Positions 33,816 to 42,205 are shown, counted from the first letter of the stretch. The stretch is 64,000 bases of DNA from an uncultured Bacteroidales bacterium (GCA_902768125.1 CACXKA010000003.1:124001-188000); one strand, 5' to 3'. Notes: generated by a model not told the origin, from the letters alone. Made by a program: numbers and translations.

Positions 33816-34163
33816 ATGTATAAACAGATGAAACCTAAAAGGTTTAAGTCTGCCCGTCGCGGCAGCAAAAGAATGCAAGGGATTTCAAGAGAAGTCCGAG
33901 TGTTGGATCTGCAGGCAGCTTACGGCATCAGTGAGAATGCTCTGACAACGCTATTGGTGATGGCGAACCCGCACAAGAATGCACACCTATTTTATAAGGT
34001 ATGCAACTACCTACGTGGTTTCGATCCTCATTTGCAGGGAGAGTTTGTGGATGCTTTAGGCTTGTATTACGCTGGCGAAGCGCACATTATCACATGCATT
34101 GAGCACGTCGACGAACTATTGGTAAATCTGTACAAGGAAATTGACCGTATTTTCGAGTCGTGA
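33816..34163 (+). CDS. Small basic protein of unknown function, upstream of primase-helicase
   Basis: 115 residues from the ATG at 33816; a second ATG at 33828 is possible. The N-terminal 25 residues are strongly basic (MKPKRFKSARRGSKRM). The rest is predicted mainly helical, with no cysteine cluster and no recognised motif. The basic start suggests nucleic-acid binding. It precedes an SF3 helicase and a primase on the same strand, separated from them by 226 nt that hold a hairpin and a likely promoter. I do not recognise the family. Confidence 0.6.
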   Translation: MYKQMKPKRFKSARRGSKRMQGISREVRVLDLQAAYGISENALTTLLVMANPHKNAHLFYKVCNYLRGFDPHLQGEFVDALGLYYAGEAHIITCIEHVDELLVNLYKEIDRIFES

Positions 34164-34180
34164 TTTCTGTCTACACTCTT

Positions 34181-34216
34181 GGGCAGAGCGGATGGCATAT
34201 GTGCCTCCGCTCAAGT
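34181..34216 (+). terminator. GC-rich hairpin after the small basic protein
   Basis: GAGCGGA and TCCGCTC pair around an inner GGCATATGTGCC. There is no T-run, so terminator function is uncertain. Confidence 0.45.
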
Positions 34217-34275
34217 GCCCTTGATGCTGAAAGGGTCTTGATGTATCTTGCGAAAAAGTAAGCACAAAAAAGCAA

Positions 34276-34304
34276 TTTGAGGCTGTGTAAAGTGCGTACA
34301 TTTG
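34276..34304 (+). promoter_or_regulatory. Possible promoter of the helicase-primase pair
   Basis: TTTG (34276-34279), a 17-nt spacer and TACATTTG (34297-34304), some 85 nt before the helicase ATG. The spacer is slightly short. Confidence 0.55.
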
Positions 34305-34389
34305 TTGCAAATTCACAAAAAGTAAACGAATCAAATTTTTAAATGGGAAAAGCTACATAAATTTTAAAAAAATAAAATATTAAAGACAC

Positions 34390-35850
34390 ATGGAAGATTT
34401 CATATTACAAACAGAATCCTTCGATGATGAGCTGAATGCAAAAAGCCTCGAGTTGGAGAAGCAGCGTGACGAGCACCAGATTCATTCCGTTGAGTTGACA
34501 CTGGATGATATGCTGGGACGTGTGCAGTCAAGGCAAGCTGACATCTTGACAATCATTAGTGATATACGACACCCGGAGAAGGCTCTGCGCGGTATTCTAT
34601 GGAACGAGATTAAGTGTGCGGCAGATGGCAATTTGCTGTGTACCGTGTATCGTGAACGTAGAAAATCTGAACAGCGTGTCATTGCCTATACAGGCAGCTG
34701 CTGGGAGATGATTGGTCAGCAATTGTGGCAGTACTTTGTCAATTGTTGTGCTGAGAAATGTGGCGTTCCAGAGAAATACAGCAAAGACCCTGATTTCATG
34801 GAAAAGACATGGAGGCACACAGCATTCTCAGTTTTTGAACCCAGGAATTTTAAAGTTCCCGACGGTGAGGTGTGGCTAAATATGCAGAACGGCACGCTGG
34901 TGATCAAGCGCGATGGTACACCGCCTGAGTTGCGCCTGCACCGACGAGAAGACATGTTCTTCTACGTGCTGCCCTACAACTATAATCCCAGTGCGGAGTG
35001 CCTGCAATGGCAGACTTACCTCGACCGTGTGCTGCCCGAGAAGGATTCGCAGACAGTTCTGGCAGAGTTTATTGGCTATGCGTTGGCCAAGACACATATC
35101 CTGAACAAGATGCTATGGATGGTTGGTCCCGGAGCCAACGGCAAGTCGGTGGCTTTAGATACCATCGAGGAACTGCTGGGTAAGTCAAATGTCAGTAACC
35201 TTAGTTTTTCGGACTTAACAACAGAACCCGAAAAACGCGTGGGTATGGAAGGCAAGTTGCTCAACATCAGCACTGAGACAGGAAAAAAAGTGCGTGCAGA
35301 TGTTGCTAAGTTGCTGACAGCCGGTGAACCAGTAACGATAAAACATCTATACGAAAATCCGTTCACCACCCGCGACTACGGTCAGTTTATGGCTTCATTC
35401 AATGAATATCCGCGCCCAGAAATCACGGTGGCTTTCAAACGTCGTCTGATAGTGCTGCCCTTCGACGTCATCATCCCCGATGAGGAGCAGGACAAGGAAC
35501 TGACGCAAAAACTGCTCAAGGAGCTGTCGGGCATACTGAACTGGGTGATTCAGGCCATGCAGGGATTGATGGAACGTAAGGCATTTACGAAAAGTGAGGT
35601 TTGCCAGAAGGCGCTCGACCAGTACTTCATGCAGTCGGACAGCGTGCGTATGTTCTACCTTGAGATGTGCGAAAAGCAGGAATACAGCACCCGTGGTGAC
35701 GAACTCTTTAAGGCTTACAAGACCTATTGCTACGATTCGAACTACACACCACTGGGCAAAAGAAACTTCTACAAACGTCTTGACCAGCACACTCATACTC
35801 GCGAGGACATAGGACGTGTCGTTTATTTCCACCTTAAACTTGTATCATAA
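34390..35850 (+). CDS. SF3 (D5/P4-type) phage or plasmid DNA helicase-primase
   Basis: 486 residues. An N-terminal helical domain of the D5 type precedes the superfamily-3 ATPase: Walker A GPGANGKS (246-253), a B-type motif KLLNISTE (289-296), motif C FMASFNEYP (333-341) and a likely arginine finger in FKRRLIVLPF (about 349-358). A C-terminal winged-helix-like segment ends the protein. Such enzymes unwind DNA at origins of phages, satellites and plasmids. The stop codon overlaps the ATG of the primase gene (TAATG), indicating translational coupling. Confidence 0.9.
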   Translation: MEDFILQTESFDDELNAKSLELEKQRDEHQIHSVELTLDDMLGRVQSRQADILTIISDIRHPEKALRGILWNEIKCAADGNLLCTVYRERRKSEQRVIAYTGSCWEMIGQQLWQYFVNCCAEKCGVPEKYSKDPDFMEKTWRHTAFSVFEPRNFKVPDGEVWLNMQNGTLVIKRDGTPPELRLHRREDMFFYVLPYNYNPSAECLQWQTYLDRVLPEKDSQTVLAEFIGYALAKTHILNKMLWMVGPGANGKSVALDTIEELLGKSNVSNLSFSDLTTEPEKRVGMEGKLLNISTETGKKVRADVAKLLTAGEPVTIKHLYENPFTTRDYGQFMASFNEYPRPEITVAFKRRLIVLPFDVIIPDEEQDKELTQKLLKELSGILNWVIQAMQGLMERKAFTKSEVCQKALDQYFMQSDSVRMFYLEMCEKQEYSTRGDELFKAYKTYCYDSNYTPLGKRNFYKRLDQHTHTREDIGRVVYFHLKLVS

Positions 35851-36887
35851 TGGACAGCACTATACATGAACAATATGACTTGGAACGCCTGAGAGCCATT
35901 CCCATTGTTGGAGTGGCCCAAAGGCTGGGCTTGCAGGTGTGGCGTGCCGGGGTAATCCACAAGGCGCTCTGTCCTTGGCACGCCGACCACCATCCGTCGC
36001 TCGGACTCGTTACCGGTACAGATAAGAACTTCTGCTATTGCTACACGTGCGGCAAGGGAGGCTCGACCATTGACCTTGCTAAGCAAGTCGGAGGATGGTC
36101 GTTTCAAGATGCCTGTCAGTGGCTATCTGCCACATTCGGCATAAGTACGACAACGGTTAGAGGCTATGTACCACAACTGAGGACCAGACCTGTCGCAGTG
36201 GTACAGGAGCCTGCGATGAGTTACATACCCACGGGTATGGTCGATGAACTGGTGACTGTAGAGAACTCCCTATGCCAGTGTCTGATGCAAATGTTCCATC
36301 CAAAGTCTGTAGAATGGATCTGCGAGGAATACCGTTTAGGCGCTTATACTATGTGGGGATTCGACAACTGCACGGTGTTCCCAAACATTGATTGGCAGTG
36401 GCGTGTGTGCAACCTGAAGGTGCAACACTATGAGACAGACACTGAATCGTCACGATTTGGGCACAGCCAGAAAAACCAATGCTACATGTTAGCCTCCATT
36501 TGGAAGAAAAGTGGCAAACTACCTCCGAATGGTTGTTACGAAGCAAAATGTCTTTTTGGCGAACACTTGTTGCTGCGTTATCCCGACATGGTGATAGCTT
36601 TGGTGGAGAGTCCAAAGAATGCCATTTACGGAGCGCTTGCCTTTCCTAAAATGCTTTGGGTGGCAACGGGTAATAAATCGATGCTTCAACGTAGGTACCT
36701 AGAGCCATTGCGCAGCCGAGACGTCATCGTCATTCCAGATGCCGATGCCGTTCAAGACTGGACAAATCTTATTTCTAGGATGCGAGACATTGCCAACTTT
36801 ACTGTCAGCGATTTCTGTCTGCGTCATGCGCCAGAAGGGCAACCGAAATTCGACATTGCCGACTATGTCCAGCAGCAGCGCCAATGA
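35850..36887 (+). CDS. CHC2 zinc-finger primase-like protein with Toprim-like segment
   Basis: 345 residues. The N-terminal zinc finger has Cys41, His44, Cys64 and Cys67 (CPWH ... CYTC) with the usual following GKGGSTIDLAKQ, as in DnaG-type primases. The C-terminal half contains a Toprim-like pattern: a Glu in VESPKNAIYG and the Asp pair in IVIPDADA. The middle DnaG catalytic region is short and diverged. It presumably makes primers with the SF3 helicase encoded just before it, with which it overlaps by 1 nt. Confidence 0.85.
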   Translation: MDSTIHEQYDLERLRAIPIVGVAQRLGLQVWRAGVIHKALCPWHADHHPSLGLVTGTDKNFCYCYTCGKGGSTIDLAKQVGGWSFQDACQWLSATFGISTTTVRGYVPQLRTRPVAVVQEPAMSYIPTGMVDELVTVENSLCQCLMQMFHPKSVEWICEEYRLGAYTMWGFDNCTVFPNIDWQWRVCNLKVQHYETDTESSRFGHSQKNQCYMLASIWKKSGKLPPNGCYEAKCLFGEHLLLRYPDMVIALVESPKNAIYGALAFPKMLWVATGNKSMLQRRYLEPLRSRDVIVIPDADAVQDWTNLISRMRDIANFTVSDFCLRHAPEGQPKFDIADYVQQQRQ

Positions 36888-37239
36888 GTTTTTAATGAGT
36901 TTTTTGGACAGCCGCCTGTCAATACTAACTAGCTGACAGACGGCTGTTTATGTATGTCACCATGAGTTATTAATCTTATGCCATTTTAAAACTATCCGTT
37001 ATAGTGGTTCTTATAGTAGCCTTTTTCTGTATTCAGAAACTCAAAAACTCATTTTTGTAGGGTAACTATCAGAAAATCAATAGCATTTCATTCCGTAGAT
37101 AAGTGTGAAAAACTCAAAAAACACTCATGTCGGCATTATCGGCTGAAATCGATAAAATGATACCTCCGAGAAAAAAATCTTCACTAAATTTGTGAATTTC
37201 CAAAAGAATATCTATCTTTGCAGCCAAATAGAGAAGAAT
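36888..37239. other. Intergenic stretch with a 14-bp hairpin
   Basis: 352 nt between the primase and higB. ACAGCCGCCTGTCA (36908-36921) pairs with TGACAGACGGCTGT (36934-36947) with one mismatch, probably ending the primase transcript, though the T-run is poor. The rest is AT-rich and shows no gene; the higB promoter lies at its right end. Confidence 0.6.
37189..37220 (+). promoter_or_regulatory. Promoter of higBA
   Basis: TTTG (37189-37192), a 20-nt spacer, TATCTTTG (37213-37220). It excludes the upstream possible start at 37192. Confidence 0.8.
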
Positions 37240-37548
37240 ATGGTTATTGAATACGAAAAGGATTATCTCGAAGAGTTGTATAACGACGGGAAATGTTCGA
37301 ACAAGAAGTATCGTTTCCAAAAACAGGTCGTTGTAAAATACCAGAGGCGTATAGATACGCTGACGGCAGCCACTCGTATCGAAGATCTGTTTGTGTTCAA
37401 TTCACTCAATTTCGAGGCTTTGGAAAATGGCTATTATTCCATCCGTATAGATTATCACTACCGCCTGGAGTTTAAGATAAGGCAAGAGGGGTCGGAACCT
37501 GTAGTGACAATATGCACAGTTACAGACATAACAAACCACTATCAATAA
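37240..37548 (+). CDS. higB: HigB-type toxin, RelE/ParE superfamily
   Basis: 102 residues from the ATG at 37240, which lies after the promoter and begins the family N-terminus (MVIEYEKDYLEELY). Typical features are KYRFQKQVVVKYQRRIDTL, FNSLNFEALENGYYSIRID and YRLEFKIR. HigB toxins cleave mRNA on the ribosome. The downstream HTH protein is its antitoxin; in higBA loci the toxin gene comes first, as here. The pair lies in the accessory region beside the primase-helicase genes and may stabilise it. Confidence 0.88.
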   Translation: MVIEYEKDYLEELYNDGKCSNKKYRFQKQVVVKYQRRIDTLTAATRIEDLFVFNSLNFEALENGYYSIRIDYHYRLEFKIRQEGSEPVVTICTVTDITNHYQ

Positions 37549-37556
37549 TAGAAGAC

Positions 37557-37856
37557 ATGAATAGAATAACTACACATCCAGGAGACGTGCTGAAGGAGGA
37601 ACTGGAAGCAAGAGGCATTTCGCAGAAGAAATTCTCTGAAGTGCTGTCCGTTCCTTATACGCAGTTGAATGAGATACTGAACGGTAAGCGTCCGGTGACG
37701 ACAGACTTTGCATTGATGATAGAGGCGGCTCTCGGCATCAATCCGGAACTGCTCATCAACATGCAGACGCGCTACAACATGTCCGCAGCCAAACAGAAGA
37801 AACCGCTTCTTGCAAGACTGATCAACATTCGAAAAGCTTGCGCTGCAGTGTTATAA
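37557..37856 (+). CDS. higA: HigA-type antitoxin, HTH-XRE
   Basis: 99 residues from the ATG at 37557, 8 nt after higB; the frame is open further upstream but MNRITTHPGDVLKEEL is the normal HigA start. The helix-turn-helix is at about 22-60 (ISQKKFSEVLSVPYTQLNEILNGKR), followed by the dimer helix ALGINPELLINMQTRYNM. It should neutralise HigB and repress the shared promoter. Confidence 0.9.
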   Translation: MNRITTHPGDVLKEELEARGISQKKFSEVLSVPYTQLNEILNGKRPVTTDFALMIEAALGINPELLINMQTRYNMSAAKQKKPLLARLINIRKACAAVL

Positions 37857-37861
37857 AATTG

Positions 37862-37895
37862 AAGCCTTGAACCCATCGAGTTTCAAGGCTTTTTT
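37862..37895 (+). terminator. Intrinsic terminator of higBA
   Basis: AAGCCTTGAA (37862-37871) pairs with TTCAAGGCTT (37882-37891), followed by a T-run to 37895. Confidence 0.9.
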
Positions 37896-37952
37896 ATGTC
37901 ATCAAATCTACTCAAAAAAACTTTCAATTTTCTGAAAATAAGTCTATTAAAG

Positions 37953-37984
37953 TTTGCATATATCATAAATATTTCGTAACTTTG
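37953..37984 (+). promoter_or_regulatory. Promoter of the HU-like gene
   Basis: TTTG (37953-37956), a 20-nt spacer, TAACTTTG (37977-37984). Confidence 0.8.
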
Positions 37985-38007
37985 TAGTGTTAATGAGGAG
38001 GAGTTTT

Positions 38008-38073
38008 TGCAGCAGTGCGGTGGGAAAATTGTTGGAGCGCGCGGCAACAAATTCTGCAGCACGGTGAGAAAAT
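38008..38073 (+). promoter_or_regulatory. Structured leader of the HU-like gene
   Basis: TGCAGCAGTGCGGTGGGAAAAT (38008-38029, first 20 nt repeated in shorter form at 38055-38073) flanks a small hairpin TTGTTG (38029-38034)/CAACAA (38045-38050) with a GC-rich loop. The total leader is about 145 nt. Confidence 0.55.
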
Positions 38074-38136
38074 GAGACCTCAGAGACAATAGAGTTAGGT
38101 AACACAATTTTTCAACTAAAGAACAGAGTTAGTTTT

Positions 38137-38673
38137 ATGGCTATCAAGATTAAAGCTATTGAGCGTCTGCAGAAGATTGGTAAGTATGCAGACACGTATC
38201 GCTACCAGATGCAGCCAGATCTCTACTCGTCACTGACGCAGGAGAAGGTCATTCGTGAGGCTGCACTTCGTTCCGGTGTGAGCGAGGGTGTGATGCACGC
38301 ATGCTGGGATGCGGCAGGAGAAGTGATCAAGGCGTGGTGCACGGAAGGGCACAGTGTGGCTCTCCCTGGACTTGGCACCATGCGCTTCGGTCTTTCAGCC
38401 CAGACGGTGGCAGATGTGAATGATGTGAAGGCGAACCTCATCAAGACTCGCCGCATCATCTTTTATCCTGCCGTTGAGCTGAAGGACGAACTGGCGAACA
38501 CCAGCGTGGTCATCACCTGTTATGACCGCAACGGAGAAGTCGTGAAACGTGTGACCAGCACGGATGACGGCACCGTTGAGGACAACTCCGGTGAGGAGAA
38601 CACGGGCGGCAACTCCGGTGGTGACAACAACGGAGGCAACAGTGGAAGTGGTGGATTTGATACAGGAGATTAA
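38137..38673 (+). CDS. HU-like DNA-binding protein (HU-HIG type) with Gly/Asn-rich tail
   Basis: 178 residues. An HU/IHF-fold domain covers about residues 1-125: helix EKVIREAALRSGVSEGVM, then GHSVALPGLGTMRFG, in the position of the beta-arm core, and VNLIKTRRIIF-like basic strand (residues KANLIKTRRIIFYPA). The C-terminal 35 residues are Asp/Glu/Gly/Asn-rich and probably disordered. Bacteroidales carry many such paralogues, often near phage-type primase genes, as here. Role inferred: nucleoid-type DNA binding linked to the accessory region. Confidence 0.85.
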   Translation: MAIKIKAIERLQKIGKYADTYRYQMQPDLYSSLTQEKVIREAALRSGVSEGVMHACWDAAGEVIKAWCTEGHSVALPGLGTMRFGLSAQTVADVNDVKANLIKTRRIIFYPAVELKDELANTSVVITCYDRNGEVVKRVTSTDDGTVEDNSGEENTGGNSGGDNNGGNSGSGGFDTGD

Positions 38674-38758
38674 GAGGTTTGAGATTTGAGGTTTGAGATT
38701 TGAGGTTTAAGAGTTCAAGAAGTTCAAAGTTCAAAAGTTCAAAAAGTTCAAAGTTCAA
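38674..38758. repeat. Simple repeats after the HU-like gene
   Basis: Two perfect copies of GAGGTTTGAGATTT (38674-38701) start right after the stop codon, followed by a partial third copy and then about seven variants of AGTTCAA up to 38758. Confidence 0.9.
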
Positions 38759-38763
38759 GGCAA

Positions 38764-38808
38764 GAGAGAGAGGGATGCGATGAGTCGCACCCCTCTCTTA
38801 TTGTTGTC
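38764..38808 (+). terminator. Terminator of the HU-like gene
   Basis: GAGAGAGGG...GCGA pairs with TCGC...CCCTCTCT around a TGAG loop, followed by TATTGTTGTCTT. Confidence 0.75.
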
Positions 38809-38813
38809 TTAAT

Positions 38814-38875
38814 CTATAACCGATAACCTATAACCGATAACCTATAACCGATAACCTATAACCGATAACCTATAC
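38814..38875. repeat. 14-bp tandem repeat, 4.4 copies
   Basis: CTATAACCGATAAC is repeated exactly four times (38814, 38828, 38842, 38856) with a 6-nt partial unit at 38870. It ends 6 nt before the nhaA stop codon. Confidence 0.95.
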
Positions 38876-38880
38876 AACTC

Positions 38881-40296
38881 TTAACCTTTCTTTTCCATCT
38901 TTGCGAAGAGGGTGATGAGGAGGGAGCCGAGGATGCCAGCGGAGAGGGAGCCGAGCAGGACGGCTATCTTGCCTGAGGAACGGAGCATGTCGGTGGTGGC
39001 AGGGTCGAGTTCTCCGAAGGAGAGGGTGTCGACGAAGATGGCCATGGTGAATCCGATGCCGCCGAGGCAGGCTACGGCGAAGAGCATTTTCCATGAGGCG
39101 TTCTCAGGCATGGCACCCACCTTGCACTTGATGGCGATGAAGGAGGCGAGGGTGATGCCGATGGGCTTGCCGAGGAGGAGTCCGAAGAAGATGCCCATGC
39201 CGACCATGCCGACGCCTTCGAGGGGCAGTGCCTGGAAGATGTTGAAGAAGCTGATGTCGGGGATGACCACGCCTGCATTGGCGAGGGCGAAGATGGGCAT
39301 GATGAGGAAGTTGACCCAGGGGTTGAGGGCGTGCTCAAGTCGGTAGGACATGCCGATGGAATTGTTGGTGATGTGGCTCATGCGGCGCAGGCAATGGCGC
39401 TGTGGACCGTTGGGGAAGGGCACGCCGAGCTCGAACTGGTCGTCGTCGTAGCGGGCGATGCGGCTGAGGTACTTGCGGTTGCTGCGGTCGAGGTAGGAGC
39501 GGCTGTAGCGTGCGTCCATCGGAATCATGAATGCCATGACCACGCCCGACATGGTGGAGTGGATGCCTGAGTAGTAGAAGAGGAACCACACGACGATGGC
39601 GGGGATGAGGTAGTACATCATGCGCTTCTCACCGAGCTTGTTCATGAGGAAGATGCCGCAGAGCAGGACGATGGCGATGAGGAGGAGGGGCAAGTTGATG
39701 TCGCCGCCATAGAAGAATGCCACGACGAGGATGGCGCCGAGGTCGTCGGCAATGGCGAGGGCGGTGAGGAAGATCTTGAGGGAGACGGGCACTTTGTTGC
39801 CGAGGATGGACATGATGCCGACGGCAAAGGCGATGTCGGTGGCGGTGGGGATTCCCCAGCCTCCGGCGGTGGTGGTGCCGATGTTGAAGAGGGTGTAGAA
39901 GAGGGCTGGGATGGCCATTCCGCCTGCTGCCGCGATGACGGGCAGGAGGGCTTTCTTCACGCTGGAGAGCTCGCCGCAGACGACTTCGCGCTTGATCTCG
40001 AGTCCGACGGTGAAGAAGAAGACCACCATGAGGATGTCGTTGATGAACTTCTCCACGGTCATGTCTTGCGGGAAGCTGACGGTGAAGGCTTCGTTGCTGA
40101 TGGTCATGGAGAGGCTGGTCTCCAGAAACTCATGATAGAAGTGTGCCGTGGCTGGCAGGTTGGCGAGCAACATGGCGATGATGACGCACACGAGGAGCGT
40201 GACGCCGCTTGCCCAGGGCTGCTTCATGAAGTTGGTGCGTGACAGCTTCATGGAGTGCAGCCCCTTGTTCCAGGTGTAGAGGGGTATCAATCTCAT
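38881..40296 (-). CDS. nhaA: Na+/H+ antiporter NhaA
   Basis: 471 residues with about 12 membrane segments. The conserved double Asp of the ion-binding site is in LAIADDLGAILVV; ATDIAFAVG and FTVGLEIKREVVCGELS are other family marks. It exchanges sodium for protons across the inner membrane, usually 2 H+ for 1 Na+, and serves pH and salt homeostasis. An insertion of about 60 residues in the middle (DARYSRSYLDRSNRKYLSRI and following) is typical of Bacteroidales NhaA. ATG at 40296; later ATGs at M16 or M24 of the frame are possible. GC-rich compared with the region to its left. Confidence 0.93.
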   Translation of the reverse strand: MRLIPLYTWNKGLHSMKLSRTNFMKQPWASGVTLLVCVIIAMLLANLPATAHFYHEFLETSLSMTISNEAFTVSFPQDMTVEKFINDILMVVFFFTVGLEIKREVVCGELSSVKKALLPVIAAAGGMAIPALFYTLFNIGTTTAGGWGIPTATDIAFAVGIMSILGNKVPVSLKIFLTALAIADDLGAILVVAFFYGGDINLPLLLIAIVLLCGIFLMNKLGEKRMMYYLIPAIVVWFLFYYSGIHSTMSGVVMAFMIPMDARYSRSYLDRSNRKYLSRIARYDDDQFELGVPFPNGPQRHCLRRMSHITNNSIGMSYRLEHALNPWVNFLIMPIFALANAGVVIPDISFFNIFQALPLEGVGMVGMGIFFGLLLGKPIGITLASFIAIKCKVGAMPENASWKMLFAVACLGGIGFTMAIFVDTLSFGELDPATTDMLRSSGKIAVLLGSLSAGILGSLLITLFAKMEKKG

Positions 40297-40358
40297 AAAA
40301 ACAATCTTTTTATCTTGGGTTTATTTTATGTTTTGTCTCTGTTTGGCGGAGGGGTGTG

Positions 40359-41258
40359 TCACACCATCTTGGTGCGTGCGAACTCCTTGGGGGTCATGTG
40401 GGCGATGCGCTTGAAGTAGCGGCTGAAGCTGCTCACGTTGGGGAAGTGGAGCGCCTGGCAGGTTTCCCTGAGCGAGTAGTGGTGCACGAGGATCAATGCC
40501 TTGGCTTTCTGGATGACTGCCTCGTCGATCCATGCCGATGCGTTCTTCTTGCTGTAGCTGGAGCAGACGAAGGAGAGGTACTTGCTGGAGATGCCGAGCT
40601 GGTCGGCATAGTACTGCACGTTCCTGTGCTGCACGGCTTGCTTGTTGAGCATGGCGAGGAACTTGCAATAGATGTCGTACTGACGGGAATTGCTGTCACC
40701 CTCGAGGGGAACAGGGTTGTAGTTGTGTATGTTGATGTCCTTGATCATGAGGGCGTCGAGCATGGCGTGGATGTATGCCTCGCGCAACTTGTAGTCGCTG
40801 CCGTTCAGCTCGGTCTTGATTTCCTTGTAGATCTGGAGCACGTCGGCGAGCATCTGCTCGGACATCGTGGAGTTGAAGTGACGCAGGGAGAGACGGGCGT
40901 TGCTGTAGGTGTTGCCTGTCTCCTGATAGATTTCGTTCGCCAACTTGGGGTAGGTGACCAGCATGATGTAGTGCACATCGAGCTCGGGGAAGCGTATCTG
41001 GAGCGTGTTCTCAGGCATGATGGTCGCCAGGCTGTTCTTCTTGACGATTTCTTCCTTGCCATTGATGATGAGCCTGCATTCGCCCTCCAGCACGTAGAGG
41101 GAGACTTTCTGGTAAATCTTGGTGGGAATGGCATTGTGGAGCTGCTCGAGGGGGTTGATACCGTTGAAGGTGTCAAAGAGGAGAAGCTGGTCTTTGATGC
41201 CTGCAGAGGGAATGATGTCTGCCCGTGAGAATATGTCGGTGTACTCTACGTAGTTCAT
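40359..41258 (-). CDS. AraC family transcriptional regulator
   Basis: 299 residues. The N-terminal cupin-like sensor part (about 1-175) precedes two helix-turn-helix motifs: YYADQLGISSKYLSFVC and the second one with LRETCQALHFPNVSSFSRYFKR, ending in MTPKEFA. It lies 33 nt downstream of a second AraC gene on the same strand and 62 nt before nhaA. The two share clear similarity in the DNA-binding part. Ligand unknown. Confidence 0.9.
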   Translation of the reverse strand: MNYVEYTDIFSRADIIPSAGIKDQLLLFDTFNGINPLEQLHNAIPTKIYQKVSLYVLEGECRLIINGKEEIVKKNSLATIMPENTLQIRFPELDVHYIMLVTYPKLANEIYQETGNTYSNARLSLRHFNSTMSEQMLADVLQIYKEIKTELNGSDYKLREAYIHAMLDALMIKDINIHNYNPVPLEGDSNSRQYDIYCKFLAMLNKQAVQHRNVQYYADQLGISSKYLSFVCSSYSKKNASAWIDEAVIQKAKALILVHHYSLRETCQALHFPNVSSFSRYFKRIAHMTPKEFARTKMV

Positions 41259-41290
41259 GTTTCAGTCGTTTAACGGTTATCGGTTGGCGT

Positions 41291-42205
41291 TTATTTCTGG
41301 ACGAAGTTGATGGACTTGATGTTGTACTGCTTCAGGTATTCGTGGGGCGACAAGCCCGTGATGCGCTTGAAGTAGCGTCCGAAGAAACTCTGGCTGGGGA
41401 AGTTGTATTCCATACTGATCGCCTTGATGTTGCTCTCGTTGCAGTAGAGCGTCTGCTTGATGGAGAAGACGACGTATTGGTCGATGGCCTGGGAAGCGGT
41501 GAGCCCCGTGAACTTGTCCACGACGGTGGTCAGGTATTTGGAGGTGATGTTCAGCTGATTGGCATAGTACTGCACGGAGCGTTCCTTCCTGTGCTGCTGG
41601 TTGAGCAGGTCGAGGAACTGCTTGAAGATATGATACTGAGTGGAATTCTTGACGTAGTTGATGACGTTCTCCTCCTTGGCGAAGGTGAAGAACTTGGCGA
41701 TGTAGGCAGCCTGATAGGAACGGAGCACGATCTCCTTCAGCGGATAGTCCTTGCGCTGATGCTCACGCTTGATGCGCAGGTAGCAATCGAGCAGGGTGCT
41801 CATCTCCTCAGCGGAGAAGCGCATGTGGCGGAACTTGAAGGCGTTGTTGTGGAGCAATGGGTCCACGTGGGTGCGACTGTAGATGTCTGCCATGAGGTGA
41901 TGACGGGTGAGGAACGCGAAGAAGATGCAGCGCGACTCCTTGACCACGACATTCATGCAAGGCATGACGACGAGGTATTCGTTGGCTTTCACTTCGATGT
42001 CGGTTCCACCCACAACCATGCTGAGGGTGCCACGCAGAACGTAGGTGATGTAGACGTATTCAGCATTATAGATTTCCTCACGGGCATGGATGACGGGGTC
42101 GCCCTTCTCGTCGAGGTTGTCCATGATGACATATTTCCCCTCGAAGGAAGAGAAAAATGCATTCTGGGCATCGTTTTCTGTAATGGTGTCTCCTTTCAGA
42201 ATCAT
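41291..42205 (-). CDS. AraC family transcriptional regulator
   Basis: 304 residues with a cupin-like N-terminal domain and a C-terminal AraC DNA-binding domain (YYANQLNITSKYLTTVV; the second HTH includes MEYNFPSQSFFGRYFKR, then GLSPHEYLKQY). It is a paralogue of the neighbouring gene; a tandem duplication followed by divergence is likely. No obvious target gene is adjacent. Confidence 0.9.
   Translation of the reverse strand: MILKGDTITENDAQNAFFSSFEGKYVIMDNLDEKGDPVIHAREEIYNAEYVYITYVLRGTLSMVVGGTDIEVKANEYLVVMPCMNVVVKESRCIFFAFLTRHHLMADIYSRTHVDPLLHNNAFKFRHMRFSAEEMSTLLDCYLRIKREHQRKDYPLKEIVLRSYQAAYIAKFFTFAKEENVINYVKNSTQYHIFKQFLDLLNQQHRKERSVQYYANQLNITSKYLTTVVDKFTGLTASQAIDQYVVFSIKQTLYCNESNIKAISMEYNFPSQSFFGRYFKRITGLSPHEYLKQYNIKSINFVQK

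Noticed and set aside
33816-38673. Complete prophage
   Set aside because: Helicase, primase and HU-like genes are phage-like, but no integrase, capsid, tail, terminase or lysis gene is present.
38674-38875. CRISPR array or origin iterons
   Set aside because: The units are contiguous and of changing type, with no spacers; no replication initiator lies next to them. They look like slippage repeats.
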